From positions 50,187 to 114,186 of the forward strand of contig JAQWFL010000005.1 of NCBI GenBank assembly GCA_028704435.1: a stretch of DNA of 64,000 nucleotides, given 5' to 3'. Below are positions 23,206 through 31,767 of the stretch, one piece after another. The DNA comes from Anaerostipes sp. GTDB taxonomy: Bacteria; Bacillota; Clostridia; Lachnospirales; Lachnospiraceae. The notes beneath the pieces were generated by a model that searched no databases, had not been told where the DNA came from, and worked only from the letters and a program-made list of their open reading frames with translations. The stretch's first letter is position 1. Each line of letters starts with the position of its first letter. Both the position numbers and the translations under genes were made by a program.

Positions 23206-23957
23206 GAATAAGACAGGACATTTAGCGGCACTCCTTACAATTATTATTTGGGGAACAACTTTTATTTCTACCAAGGTTTTGCTTGTTGATTTTCAGCCAG
23301 TAGAAATATTATTTTTTCGATTTCTAATGGGATTGTTGGCACTATTAATAATTTATCCTCATCGCCTGAAAGGAACCACAAGAAAACAGGAAATGACATT
23401 CATAGCTGCTGGGTTGTGTGGAATTTGCTTATATTATCTTTTAGAAAATATTGCACTAACATATTTTTACGGGTATTTTTTTAATCAGTGTCAATGGCTC
23501 AAAGCTACAGCTAAATCCAATGGGTGATTTTCTTGCGTTGATGGCAGCTTTTATTTGGGCATGTTATTCTATTTTAACAAGAAAAATAAGTGGTTTTGGA
23601 TATCATACAATATTGACAACAAGACGAGTATTTTTTTATGGCATTTTATTTATGATACCAGCACTATTCCTATTTGATTTTAGATTGGGTCTTTTACGTT
23701 TTATGAATCCAGTCTATCTGCTTAACATAATATATCTTGGTTTGGGAGCATCTGCGTTATGTTTTGTAACATGGAACTTTGCAGTCCGAATGTTAGGTGC
23801 AGTTAAAACTAGTGTGTATATTTATATGGTGCCAGTGATTACTGTAGTGACTTCTATTTTGATTCTCCATGAGCAGATTACTCCTATGGCAGCAATTGGA
23901 ACGGCCTTTACTTTGATGGGGCTGCTTTTATCAGAGAATAATAAAAAAGTATCGTAA
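23195..23957 (+). pseudogene. EamA/DMT-family transporter, internally deleted
   Basis: The N-terminal part (MKNKNKTGHLAALLTIIIWG onward, through 'YYLLENIALTY') and the C-terminal half ('LNPMGDFLALMAAFIWACYS' to the end) of a ten-helix EamA permease are both clear. About 50 codons between them are missing and the frame changes near 23475-23520, where 'GIFLISVNGSKLQ' is readable in the second frame. It overlaps the broken AraC gene by 11 bases, so both genes of this former unit are inactivated. Confidence 0.8.
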
Positions 23958-23994
23958 TAAGAAACAAATGTTCTCATAATAGCATTTCAATCCA

Positions 23995-24023
23995 TTGAAT
24001 TTATATAAAAATAAACTTACAAT
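23995..24023 (+). promoter_or_regulatory. Promoter of the yhfC-like operon
   Basis: TTGAAT (23995-24000), 17-bp spacer, TACAAT (24018-24023), 36 bases upstream of the first gene. Confidence 0.65.
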
Positions 24024-24058
24024 ATATATATAAATGAAATGGAAAGGAGATGTTTTTT

Positions 24059-24766
24059 ATGTTAAGTCATGTATCAAATCAAGTTGTTGTGTTAAAATTA
24101 GTAGCAGGAGTCATTGGTGTATTGATTCCAATCATTACATTAGCAATATGGAAGAAGCAAACAAAAAGCAAAATTAAACCAGCAGTTGTAGGAGCGATTA
24201 TATTTGTTGTATTTTCTCAGATATTAGAAGGAGTTCCAAAGGTTTTTCTCTTTATGGGAGATACTGTTGTATCTAGGTATGTGTTGAGTCATGCATGGGC
24301 ATATGTATTGGCTGGTTGTCTTTTGGCTGGTGTTTTTGAGGAAGTTGGACGCTATGTTGGATTTCGTTATTTTTTAAAAGGATATGAGAATAAGAAAAAT
24401 GCTATCACATATGGAATTGGACATGGTGGAATCGAATGTATTTTGATTCTTGGAATAGGAGCTGCAAGTCTACAAGTTCCATGGCTAGTTGGATATGATG
24501 TTTTTCATATGTTCTTAGAGGTTTTTGAACGAATATTAGCAATGACTCTTCATATTGGATTGTCCGTTGTAGTATTTAGAGCTGTTAGAGAAAAGAAAAT
24601 TGGATGGCTGTTTCTTGCGATTTTAATACATGGGTTGTTTGATGTTCCAGCTGCTTTATACCAATTTGGAGTCATAGGAATTAATGCTACAGAAATCGGG
24701 CTTTTCATTGAAACGATTATAGTTGTGTTTGCTGCTAGAAAAATCTATGTTCAAATGGAGGGATAA
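24059..24766 (+). CDS. YhfC-family intramembrane protease homolog
   Basis: 235 aa, about seven membrane helices. 'VFEEVGRYVGFRYF' (paired Glu plus Arg), 'GIGHGGIECILILG' and 'ILIHGLFDVPAALYQ' are the three conserved motifs of the YhfC/CPBP-like glutamic-type intramembrane proteases. Substrates are unknown; related CPBP proteins process peptides or give bacteriocin immunity. AAAGGAG fits ATG 24059; the ATG at 24050 overlaps it. It is first in a run of six closely spaced genes, three bases ahead of an XRE regulator. Confidence 0.82.
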   Translation: MLSHVSNQVVVLKLVAGVIGVLIPIITLAIWKKQTKSKIKPAVVGAIIFVVFSQILEGVPKVFLFMGDTVVSRYVLSHAWAYVLAGCLLAGVFEEVGRYVGFRYFLKGYENKKNAITYGIGHGGIECILILGIGAASLQVPWLVGYDVFHMFLEVFERILAMTLHIGLSVVVFRAVREKKIGWLFLAILIHGLFDVPAALYQFGVIGINATEIGLFIETIIVVFAARKIYVQMEG

Positions 24767-24769
24767 AAT

Positions 24770-25942
24770 ATGAGCTTTTTGAATATTGGAAATAATATTT
24801 CTCAGTTGCGAAAAGAAAAGAAGATTACACAGCAGGAACTCGCTGAATTTGCAGGTGTAACAAAAGCATCTGTATCCAAATGGGAAACAGGTTCTACAAC
24901 ACCAGATATTCAGATACTTCCTATACTTGCTGCATTTTTTGATGTTTCAATCGATGAATTAATTGGATATGAGGCACAGCTGAGTTCAAAGCAGATTCGT
25001 TACTATTATCATAAACTGGCACAGGAATTTTCGGAAAAAGATTTTGATCAAGTGATGGAAGAAAGTAAAGAACTTGTGAAAAAATACTATGGCTGTTATT
25101 CTTTTTTAATGCAAATTGCGATTTTATGGTTAAACCATGCTTCTTTGGCAAAGTCGGATTATGAAAAGTCAGAGGTTCTAAAAGAAACAGAAAAAATCTG
25201 TACTCGAATTATAGAAGGAAGTGAGACTGGAAGTCTGTGTGAAAATGCAACAGCAATTCGTTGTATTGTATGGTTGCAGCAGGGACGTGGGGAAGTCATT
25301 ATTGAATCTATGGAAAAGGAAGTGCTGGACGTAAATCGAATTGGAGATAAAGGCATTTTTCTACCCATGGCATATTTGTCCCTTGGGAATTTCTTTATGG
25401 CTGAAAAGAGCAGTCAGATTGGAATGTACAGAAATTTGATGGAATTAATGAATCACAGTATGTATTTGCTTATAAGTACCAAAGGAGAGGAAACATACTG
25501 TAAAGAAATATTATATAGAATGGACAAATTAATAGAAGTATTTCAATTAGATTTTCTCCAGACAAATTTGGTGGCGGGATATGAATATCAGGCAGCATTG
25601 AAACTGTGTGAACTATTTGAATCAAAGAAAATCAGTTGTAGTCAAGAAGAAATAGAAGAATTTGAGAATGAAATCTATATCCGAATCGAGGGGTATGTGA
25701 CCATGGTTGAAAAGTTGTTTAAAGATGGAATAAAAATACATTCAGACGCATTTTTCTATCAACTTGAAAATTGGTTTGAAGATTTGGATTTAGGTTCACA
25801 AGGGGTGAGGGATGGCAATGTGATTCAACAGGATGTAATCGCAAGTCTGAATCATCCTGCATTTACTGCCTTACATCATCAAGAACGATTGGACAGATGT
25901 ATCAGAAGAGCAAAAGAAGTAATTAAGGAGAAAAGAGTATAA
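24770..25942 (+). CDS. XRE regulator with C-terminal helical-repeat domain
   Basis: 390 aa. Residues 8-65 are a Cro/CI HTH ('NNISQLRKEKKITQQELAEF', 'VTKASVSKWETGSTTPDIQI'). Residues about 75-385 are almost all helical, resembling TPR-type repeats as in Rgg/PlcR-like peptide-binding regulators, though no specific family is certain. It starts three bases after the YhfC-like gene and ends at the base before the MATE gene. Cytosolic; it probably controls this operon in response to a peptide or small ligand. Confidence 0.78.
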   Translation: MSFLNIGNNISQLRKEKKITQQELAEFAGVTKASVSKWETGSTTPDIQILPILAAFFDVSIDELIGYEAQLSSKQIRYYYHKLAQEFSEKDFDQVMEESKELVKKYYGCYSFLMQIAILWLNHASLAKSDYEKSEVLKETEKICTRIIEGSETGSLCENATAIRCIVWLQQGRGEVIIESMEKEVLDVNRIGDKGIFLPMAYLSLGNFFMAEKSSQIGMYRNLMELMNHSMYLLISTKGEETYCKEILYRMDKLIEVFQLDFLQTNLVAGYEYQAALKLCELFESKKISCSQEEIEEFENEIYIRIEGYVTMVEKLFKDGIKIHSDAFFYQLENWFEDLDLGSQGVRDGNVIQQDVIASLNHPAFTALHHQERLDRCIRRAKEVIKEKRV

Positions 25943-27313
25943 ATGAAAGTAAATCAGAAAAATCCCTTAGGAGTAAAACCAGTGGGACAATTATTGCAGC
26001 AGTTTGCAGTGCCTAGTATCGTTGCCATGCTTGTAAGTTCACTATACAACATAGTGGATCAGTTCTTTATTGGAAGAAGTGTCGGGGCAATTGGAAATGC
26101 AGCAACCAACATCTCTTTTCCACTATCTATTGCCTGCATTGCCATTGCACTTTTATTTGGAATTGGAGGGGCATCAGCATTTAACTTAACCATGGGAAAA
26201 GGAGCAAAAGAGCATGCCGTTTTCTATCTTGGGAATGCAGTTACTCTACTTTTTGGCTGTGGACTAATTTTGTGTATCATCACACAACTATTTTTAAATC
26301 CAATGCTTCAGTTTTTTGGTTCTCCAGATAATGTATTAAATTATGCAAAAATATATACAAGAATTGTATCTCTTGGATTTCCATTTTTAATTCTTGCCAC
26401 AGGAGGCGGGCATTTAATTCGTGCAGATGGACGTCCGCAGATTACAATGATTTGTAACTTGACTGGAGCTATTATTAATACTATTTTAGATGCGTTGTTT
26501 GTCTTTGTCTTTGGATGGGGAATGGCAGGAGCTGCCTGGGCAACGATTATTGGACAAGTTATTTCTGGATTTCTTGCCATATGGTTTTTAAGTCGATGCA
26601 AAACAGTGACAATTACAAGAAATCATCTTGTGTTGCAAAAAAAGTATATAGGAAAAATTGTTGCACTTGGGGCTGCTCCATGCAGCAATCAAATCGCTAT
26701 GATGGCAGTTCAAATTGTTATGAATAAGTCACTAAAATATTATGGTTCTTTGTCGGTCTATGGAGAAGCAATTCCGATTGCATGTGTTGGAATTATCACA
26801 AAGGTAAACCAAGTATTTATGGCTTTTATTATTGGTATTTCACAAGGACTTCAGCCAATTGTTAGCTTCAATTATGGTGCGAGTCAATTTGATCGGGTAA
26901 AACAGGCATATTTTAAGGCAATTACCTATGGTGGAATTTTGGCTGTGTCAGCATTCTGTTTGTTCCAGTTTGCACCAAGGCAGATTATTTCTATCTTTGG
27001 AAGTGGTTCTGCTGAGTATTACCAGTTTGCCATTCGCTATTTTCATGTTTTCTTATTTTTTACATTTCTTAATTTTTTACAGCCGATATCTTCTAATTTC
27101 TTTACAGCAATTGGAAAGCCAAAAGAAGGAATGTTTTTGTCATTAACAAGACAGATTATATTTTTATTGCCATTAATTTTAATTTTCCCAGTGTTTGTTG
27201 GAATTGATGGAATTATGTTTGCAGGGCCAGTGGCTGATTTTATGGCTGCAGTAGCAGTTGTCATTATGGTTGTAAGGGAACTAAAGAGAAAGGAATTTAG
27301 TGAGGAATTATGA
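25943..27313 (+). CDS. MATE-family efflux transporter
   Basis: 456 aa, about 12 membrane helices. 'PVGQLLQQFAVPSIVAMLVS' and 'LYNIVDQFFIGRSVGAIGNAA' open the first half, and 'IVALGAAPCSNQIAMMAVQI' the second. It belongs to the MepA-like subgroup by general features (drug/cation antiport). It begins directly after the XRE regulator gene and overlaps the VOC gene by four bases (ATGA). It is distinct from the MATE gene at 15417; the two share only family features. Confidence 0.9.
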   Translation: MKVNQKNPLGVKPVGQLLQQFAVPSIVAMLVSSLYNIVDQFFIGRSVGAIGNAATNISFPLSIACIAIALLFGIGGASAFNLTMGKGAKEHAVFYLGNAVTLLFGCGLILCIITQLFLNPMLQFFGSPDNVLNYAKIYTRIVSLGFPFLILATGGGHLIRADGRPQITMICNLTGAIINTILDALFVFVFGWGMAGAAWATIIGQVISGFLAIWFLSRCKTVTITRNHLVLQKKYIGKIVALGAAPCSNQIAMMAVQIVMNKSLKYYGSLSVYGEAIPIACVGIITKVNQVFMAFIIGISQGLQPIVSFNYGASQFDRVKQAYFKAITYGGILAVSAFCLFQFAPRQIISIFGSGSAEYYQFAIRYFHVFLFFTFLNFLQPISSNFFTAIGKPKEGMFLSLTRQIIFLLPLILIFPVFVGIDGIMFAGPVADFMAAVAVVIMVVRELKRKEFSEEL

Positions 27314-27690
27314 AGTTAAATCAAATACATCATGTTGCATTGATTGTCTCAGACTACGAGAAATCAAAAGGGTTTTATGTAAATAAATTAGGATTTCATA
27401 TAATTCGTGAAAATTATCGTTCAGATCGACAAGATTATAAGCTTGATTTAAAACTAGGCGATTGTGAATTAGAGATTTTTGGTATGAAATTTTCACCAAA
27501 GAGAGTGAGTAACCCAGAGGCATGTGGATTACGTCATTTGGCATTTCGGGTGGATGATGTAGAAAAAACAGTTGCTGAACTTGAATCTATGGGTATTGTT
27601 TGTGAACCAATCCGAGTGGATGAATTTACTGGAGAAAAAATGACATTCTTTTTTGATCCAGATCACCTTCCCTTAGAATTACATGAATAA
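27310..27690 (+). CDS. VOC-family (glyoxalase I-like) protein
   Basis: A 126-aa vicinal-oxygen-chelate protein resembling the YaeR/SMU1112c group: 'IHHVALIVSDYEKSKGFYVNKLGF' (metal His), 'LRHLAFRVDDVEKTVAEL' (second His) and 'MTFFFDPDHLPLELHE' (terminal Glu). It may detoxify an aldehyde or bind a small metabolite. It overlaps the MATE stop by four bases, so translation is coupled. Length is normal. Confidence 0.87.
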   Translation: MKLNQIHHVALIVSDYEKSKGFYVNKLGFHIIRENYRSDRQDYKLDLKLGDCELEIFGMKFSPKRVSNPEACGLRHLAFRVDDVEKTVAELESMGIVCEPIRVDEFTGEKMTFFFDPDHLPLELHE

Positions 27691-27707
27691 AAGAAGAGGA
27701 GACAGAT

Positions 27708-28589
27708 ATGATACAGGATATTTTTCCATTAAAATTTGACAATCAATTTTATGATAGAAAGCCAAAGAAAGAGAGTTTTATTTTTGGATTCAACGAACGA
27801 AACATATATTTAAAGCAGGAAGGCGAAAACGCAGAGTTATTAACTTATGGAAAGTTGGAAGATGTATGCACAAGAGAAGACAAAACTATGCCAGAGATGG
27901 TTTATCTGTTTTCCATTGATGAAAAGATGTATTTTCTTGCGGATTTAGATCGTATTAAAATACCAGGATATCAATATGTACCATTATTTACAACAAGAAG
28001 TATGAATCCAAAAGAAACAGTTATGGCAATTTCCACAGCATGGCATTTACAAGTATGGTATAGAGACAATCAGTATTGTGGAAAATGTGGGAAAAAGCTT
28101 TCTCATCATAAGAATCAAAGAATGATGTATTGTAAGGATTGTAATAATATGATTTTTCCTAAGATTGCACCAGCAGTTATTGTTGGAATAACAAAAGGTG
28201 ATAAGATTCTCCTTACAAAATATGCAGACAGGGAATACAAAAGATATGCTTTAATTGCTGGGTTTACAGAGATTGGAGAGACTCCAGAGGAGACAGTATC
28301 TAGAGAAGCCATGGAAGAGGTTGGAGTTACAGTTAAGAATATTTCTTATTATAAGAGCCAGCCATGGGGATATGATAGCAATCTTTTGATGGGGTATTTT
28401 TGTGAGTTAGATGGAAGCAGCCACATAGATATGGATGAAGAAGAGCTTGCAACGGCAGAATGGGTTGATTATCAAGATGTTCCAGAGAATTTAGAAGGAT
28501 TAAGCCTTACAGCTGAGATGATGACAGTATTTAAAATGAGTCGAGAACGGAAACACAGTGGAGACAGGAGACAGGGAGCGGGATGTTAA
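27708..28589 (+). CDS. nudC: NAD+ diphosphatase / Nudix hydrolase
   Basis: 293 aa. An N-terminal region typical of NudC, a zinc ribbon with 'CGKCG' and 'YCKDC' (near residues 123-145), then the Nudix box beginning at Gly185 with 'REAMEEVG', and the NudC signature 'SQPW' after it. It cleaves NADH/NAD+ to NMNH/NMN plus AMP, and in several bacteria removes NAD caps from RNA. AAGAGGAG precedes ATG 27708. It overlaps the next gene by seven bases. It provides a second NAD-breaking enzyme in the window, 16 kb from the sirtuin/NAD-salvage operon but under separate control. Confidence 0.9.
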   Translation: MIQDIFPLKFDNQFYDRKPKKESFIFGFNERNIYLKQEGENAELLTYGKLEDVCTREDKTMPEMVYLFSIDEKMYFLADLDRIKIPGYQYVPLFTTRSMNPKETVMAISTAWHLQVWYRDNQYCGKCGKKLSHHKNQRMMYCKDCNNMIFPKIAPAVIVGITKGDKILLTKYADREYKRYALIAGFTEIGETPEETVSREAMEEVGVTVKNISYYKSQPWGYDSNLLMGYFCELDGSSHIDMDEEELATAEWVDYQDVPENLEGLSLTAEMMTVFKMSRERKHSGDRRQGAGC

Positions 28590-29179
28590 ATCGAGAAGAT
28601 ATGATGGAGTTGACTCGAAGGATGACGCCAAGTCGTACTTCTTTTACCAGAATTGCAGGAGCATACATAGATAAAGACGGATGCATAGATGGTACTTTTA
28701 ATACAAATTTTCTCAATCTTCCATTCAGAGAACGTGAGAAGAATCTTGGGATTGCAAAGACAATTCCCTATGCAAAAACCAATGTAAATTTGAGGGATCA
28801 TAAGTTTACAAAAAGTTCTATGGGACCTGGAAGTATGTGGCAGCTCCTTCGGGGGATACAGACTTGTGGATTAAAAAATGATGAATTAATGGAATTGTTT
28901 TATGACGTTGTGGCAGAACAATATAAAAGCAATAAGGATTATGCAATCTTTGTGTTTCATGATTGTTATGATGTACCAGTAAAAGCTGCAGATCATGAGC
29001 GATTAGGAGAATCAGAAGAGGTATATGATTATATTATTTGTGCCATATGTCCCTTGGAAGGAGAATATGAACCAGGAAAGCCGGAGTGTGGATTCTTGTT
29101 TCCTTCTTTTGTGGAACGCAGCAGTGATATAAATAGGATTGCAGTTTATCAAATTGGTAAAGATAAAAATAACTCTTGA
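28583..29179 (+). CDS. Shortened DUF4317 family protein
   Basis: 198 aa with the DUF4317 layout: 'MMELTRRMTPSRTSFTRIAG', 'ELMELFYDVVAEQYKSNKDY', 'FHDCYDVPVKAADH', 'VYDYIICAICPL' and 'GFLFPSFVERSSDIN'. Full-length family members known from Lachnospiraceae are, from memory, about twice as long; the linker before 'CGFLFPSF' is compressed and the C-terminal half is absent. It could be a genuine short form or a truncated gene. Function unknown. It overlaps nudC by seven bases. Confidence 0.75.
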   Translation: MLNREDMMELTRRMTPSRTSFTRIAGAYIDKDGCIDGTFNTNFLNLPFREREKNLGIAKTIPYAKTNVNLRDHKFTKSSMGPGSMWQLLRGIQTCGLKNDELMELFYDVVAEQYKSNKDYAIFVFHDCYDVPVKAADHERLGESEEVYDYIICAICPLEGEYEPGKPECGFLFPSFVERSSDINRIAVYQIGKDKNNS

Positions 29180-29207
29180 CATTCCCCTTGACTGGAACGT
29201 GTATAGT
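29176..29207 (+). promoter_or_regulatory. MerR-type promoter with 20-bp spacer
   Basis: TTGACA (29176-29181) and TATAGT (29202-29207) are 20 bp apart, the over-long spacing that MerR proteins correct by twisting DNA. TTCC and GGAA form a dyad in the spacer, the expected position of the regulator. Confidence 0.65.
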
Positions 29208-29229
29208 GAGTTTGAAAGGAGGAAATCAA

Positions 29230-30048
29230 ATGTATTCCATAGGTGAATTTTCCAAAATAGGAAGTGTATCAACAAAGACATTACGTTATTATGACGAGAT
29301 TGGACTTTTATGTCCTGCTCATGTCAATGAAGAAAATCATTATCGTTATTATTCCCAAGAACAAGTATATATTATGTTACTTATTGGTGAATTAAAAAGT
29401 TACAATCTTCGGTTAGAGCAGATTAAAATGATTTTAGACAGTAATGATAAACAGCTTTTGATTCATTTTTTGGAACAACAAATTCAGGAACTTGATAACC
29501 AGATGATAGAACATACACGTTTAAAGAGAAGCATTCAAAAGAAGATGCAGCAGATTCAGTCAGGAGGAAAGATAATGAGTCAAAAGTCAAAATTATTTGT
29601 AGAAGCAAAAGAATATAACCCAGTAGTGGTTGTAAGTAAAAAAGCAGTAATTAATATATCTGAAGTTTCAAACGTAATTGGAAGCCTTTACGAAGAAATT
29701 TATAAAAATGGATGGAAACAAAAAGGTCCAGTCATGACCTTTTATTTTGATAAAGAATTTAATCATGAACATGCAAATATTGAGGTATGTATTCCAATTG
29801 AGGAGTGTGAGAACGCTAGAAATCATGAGTCAGTAAAACGAATCCAGCCAGATATGTGTGCAACGTGTATGTATACTGGAACTTACTCTAAATTAGGAGA
29901 AGCATATGCAGCAGTATTAAAATGGATGGAAGAACATGGATATGAGGGAACATCTGCACCATTTGACTGCTATATGAACAGTCCGCAAGAAGTAAAAGGA
30001 CCAGAAGAATTAATAACAAAAGTATGTTTTCCAATAAAGAAAAAATAA
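29230..30048 (+). CDS. MerR-family regulator with GyrI-like effector domain
   Basis: 272 aa. Residues 1-70 are a MerR winged helix ('YSIGEFSKIGSVSTKTLRYY', 'NHYRYYSQEQVYIMLLIGEL'), 75-115 a coiled coil, and 120-272 a GyrI/BmrR-type multidrug-binding domain ending 'EELITKVCFPIKKK'. GGAGG gives ATG 29230. The long-spacer promoter in front indicates self-activation. No drug pump is directly downstream; the MATE gene 2 kb upstream is a possible target. BmrR-type proteins sense lipophilic cations. Confidence 0.87.
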   Translation: MYSIGEFSKIGSVSTKTLRYYDEIGLLCPAHVNEENHYRYYSQEQVYIMLLIGELKSYNLRLEQIKMILDSNDKQLLIHFLEQQIQELDNQMIEHTRLKRSIQKKMQQIQSGGKIMSQKSKLFVEAKEYNPVVVVSKKAVINISEVSNVIGSLYEEIYKNGWKQKGPVMTFYFDKEFNHEHANIEVCIPIEECENARNHESVKRIQPDMCATCMYTGTYSKLGEAYAAVLKWMEEHGYEGTSAPFDCYMNSPQEVKGPEELITKVCFPIKKK

Positions 30049-30055
30049 GAGAGGC

Positions 30056-30112
30056 TTGACTACTTTGAATATATCACTTATTATATTGTTATAACAATAT
30101 GTTAAGTGATAT
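30056..30112 (+). promoter_or_regulatory. GntR promoter and nested palindromic operator
   Basis: TTGACT (30056-30061), 17 bp, TATTAT (30079-30084). The -10 region lies within a 42-bp imperfect palindrome (30071-30112): outer arms ATATCACTTA/TAAGTGATAT and inner perfect ATATTGTTA/TAACAATAT, with only the two spacer bases on each side not matching. The inner motif recurs before the PTS genes. Confidence 0.85.
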
Positions 30113-30129
30113 ATAGGAGTAGTTTAACT

Positions 30130-30861
30130 ATGAATAAATTAGATAAATCAAAAGAGGCAGCACCTCTTTATTTACAAATTGGTACCGTTTTAAAGGATAA
30201 AATCTTGAAACGGGAATATGAGTATGGAGAGAAGATTCCAAGTGAGTCTGAGCTGGAAAAGCAGTATGGGGTTAGTAGAATTACTGCAAGACAGGCCATT
30301 CAAGAATTAGAAAAAGAAGGAATGGTAGAGCGAGCAAGAGGAAAGGGTACAATTGTTGTATACAAAAAGAGAATTGAAGAATACTTGACCAAGATACGAA
30401 GTTTTACAGAGGAGATGGAAGAACGTGATATTCAACCAGGGACAAAATATGCACATATTTCCATTGTAAAAGCCAGTAAAAGTTTAGCGCAACTGTTTCA
30501 AACCAATGTAGATTCACCAGTGTATTGTCTTGAAAGAGTAAGAACAGGTGACGGTACGCCTATTGTATTTTTTCAGTCTTATTTTGCTATTTCTAGAGAT
30601 TTACCTTTAGATGATCAAATATACTATGGAAGCTTATATAATATTCTTGAAGAAAAAGGGTGCAAACCAGAAAGAATTGTAGAAAAATTTGACTGTATTA
30701 TGCCAGATAAAGAAACTTGTTCTCATTTGGATATTCAAGAAAATCAGCCGATTTTAAGAAGAATCCGAACATCCTACGATGAGAAGAATCAAGTCGTAGA
30801 GTACACCATTGGTTTATACCGTGCAGATCAATACAGTTATCATGTAGAAATAGAAAAATAA
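30130..30861 (+). CDS. GntR/HutC-family (UTRA) regulator of sugar operon
   Basis: 243 aa. N-terminal GntR winged helix ('PLYLQIGTVLKDKILKREYE', 'IPSESELEKQYGVSRITARQ') and C-terminal UTRA ligand domain ('SPVYCLERVRTGDGTPIVFF', 'EYTIGLYRADQYSYHVEIE'). It is placed directly upstream of a PTS/sugar-phosphate operon and shares the TGTTATAACA operator with it, so it should repress both until a sugar phosphate binds. AGGAG at about 30115 favours ATG 30130; the 30106 start lies inside the palindrome. Confidence 0.9.
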   Translation: MNKLDKSKEAAPLYLQIGTVLKDKILKREYEYGEKIPSESELEKQYGVSRITARQAIQELEKEGMVERARGKGTIVVYKKRIEEYLTKIRSFTEEMEERDIQPGTKYAHISIVKASKSLAQLFQTNVDSPVYCLERVRTGDGTPIVFFQSYFAISRDLPLDDQIYYGSLYNILEEKGCKPERIVEKFDCIMPDKETCSHLDIQENQPILRRIRTSYDEKNQVVEYTIGLYRADQYSYHVEIEK

Positions 30862-30864
30862 ATA

Positions 30865-30963
30865 TTGACAAATAATAAAAAAGAAGTTATTATAATGTTA
30901 TAACAATAAAGGATGTCCAAGGGCATCCTAAACATTTAAAACTAAATGATATAACAATATATC
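30865..30963 (+). promoter_or_regulatory. PTS operon promoter, GntR operators and leader hairpin
   Basis: TTGACA (30865-30870), 17 bp, TATTAT (30888-30893). TGTTATAACA (30896-30905) copies the core of the GntR operator. A second palindrome GATATA-ACAA-TATATC is at 30948-30963 in the leader, just before the ribosome site. Between them GGATG...CATCC (about 30910-30929) forms a small hairpin without a T run. Confidence 0.8.
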
Positions 30964-30978
30964 AATGGAGGAGGACAA

Positions 30979-31440
30979 ATGGAGGTAGAGAAGCTGTTTC
31001 AGGAAAAACACATCATGATGAACTTGGAAAGAGAAACCAGGGAGGAGGTAATTACAGCCTTATTTGACAAATTGTATGCCAGTAATTCGGTAAAAGAAAG
31101 TTTTTTAGAAAATGTACTTAAGAGAGAGAAGGTATATCCTACAGGACTAAAGATTAAAAACTTTGAAATTGCCATACCTCATACGGAAGGAGTCCATGTC
31201 AATGAATCAACAATTGCCATTGCAACATTGAAAACACCAGTAAGCTTTCAATGCATGGAAGACCCAGAGGAAGAGGTACAGGCAAAGATTGTAATGATGA
31301 TGGCATTGAAGGATGGACATAATCATCTTCAGATGATTAGCAGGATTGTGAAGATGTTTCAAAAGCAAGAAGTTTTGTCAGGACTTGAACATGCGGAGAC
31401 AGAACATGAAATTATTAACTTAATTCAACAGTATTTATAA
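30979..31440 (+). CDS. PTS IIA component (fructose/galactitol type)
   Basis: A 153-aa PTS_EIIA_2 domain protein. The phosphorylated His is His68 in 'IAIPHTEGVHV'. It takes phosphate from HPr and passes it to the IIB protein encoded 12 bases downstream. Stand-alone IIA with separate IIB and IIC genes is typical of galactitol-type systems. GGAGGAGG precedes ATG 30979. Confidence 0.92.
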   Translation: MEVEKLFQEKHIMMNLERETREEVITALFDKLYASNSVKESFLENVLKREKVYPTGLKIKNFEIAIPHTEGVHVNESTIAIATLKTPVSFQCMEDPEEEVQAKIVMMMALKDGHNHLQMISRIVKMFQKQEVLSGLEHAETEHEIINLIQQYL

Positions 31441-31452
31441 GGAGAGAAAAAG

Positions 31453-31755
31453 ATGAATAAGAAAAAATTAGTTTTGGTTGTTTGTGGAGCAGGTACTTTG
31501 ACATCAGTGATGGCATCTCAGGGAGTTGAAGAGGGATTAAAGAACAATGGAGTCAAGGATGTGGAAGTGAAAGTAGGAAGAATTGATGATATCGAACGTT
31601 TTGTTGATCGTATTTCAGTTTTGGTATGTACCATGAATATTCGTACTAAGTATGATTTTCCTGTAATTAGAGGAACTGCATTTGTCACTGGCGATGAAGA
31701 AGCACAAGAAGACATTATTAATCAGATTGTAACTTATTTAAAAGAGAATGAATAA
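31453..31755 (+). CDS. PTS IIB component (galactitol type)
   Basis: A 100-aa PTS IIB protein of the GatB/SgcB group. Cys11 in 'VVCGAGTLTS' is the phosphorylated residue in the P-loop-like first turn. It passes phosphate to the incoming sugar in IIC. GGAGAG ribosome site; 12 bases on each side to its operon partners. Confidence 0.92.
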   Translation: MNKKKLVLVVCGAGTLTSVMASQGVEEGLKNNGVKDVEVKVGRIDDIERFVDRISVLVCTMNIRTKYDFPVIRGTAFVTGDEEAQEDIINQIVTYLKENE

Positions 31756-31767
31756 AAGGAGAAAACT

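Noticed and set aside
30909..30930. Antiterminator/terminator before the PTS IIA gene
   Set aside because: The GGATG...CATCC hairpin lacks a T run and no PRD-type antiterminator gene is nearby; a GntR regulator is present instead.
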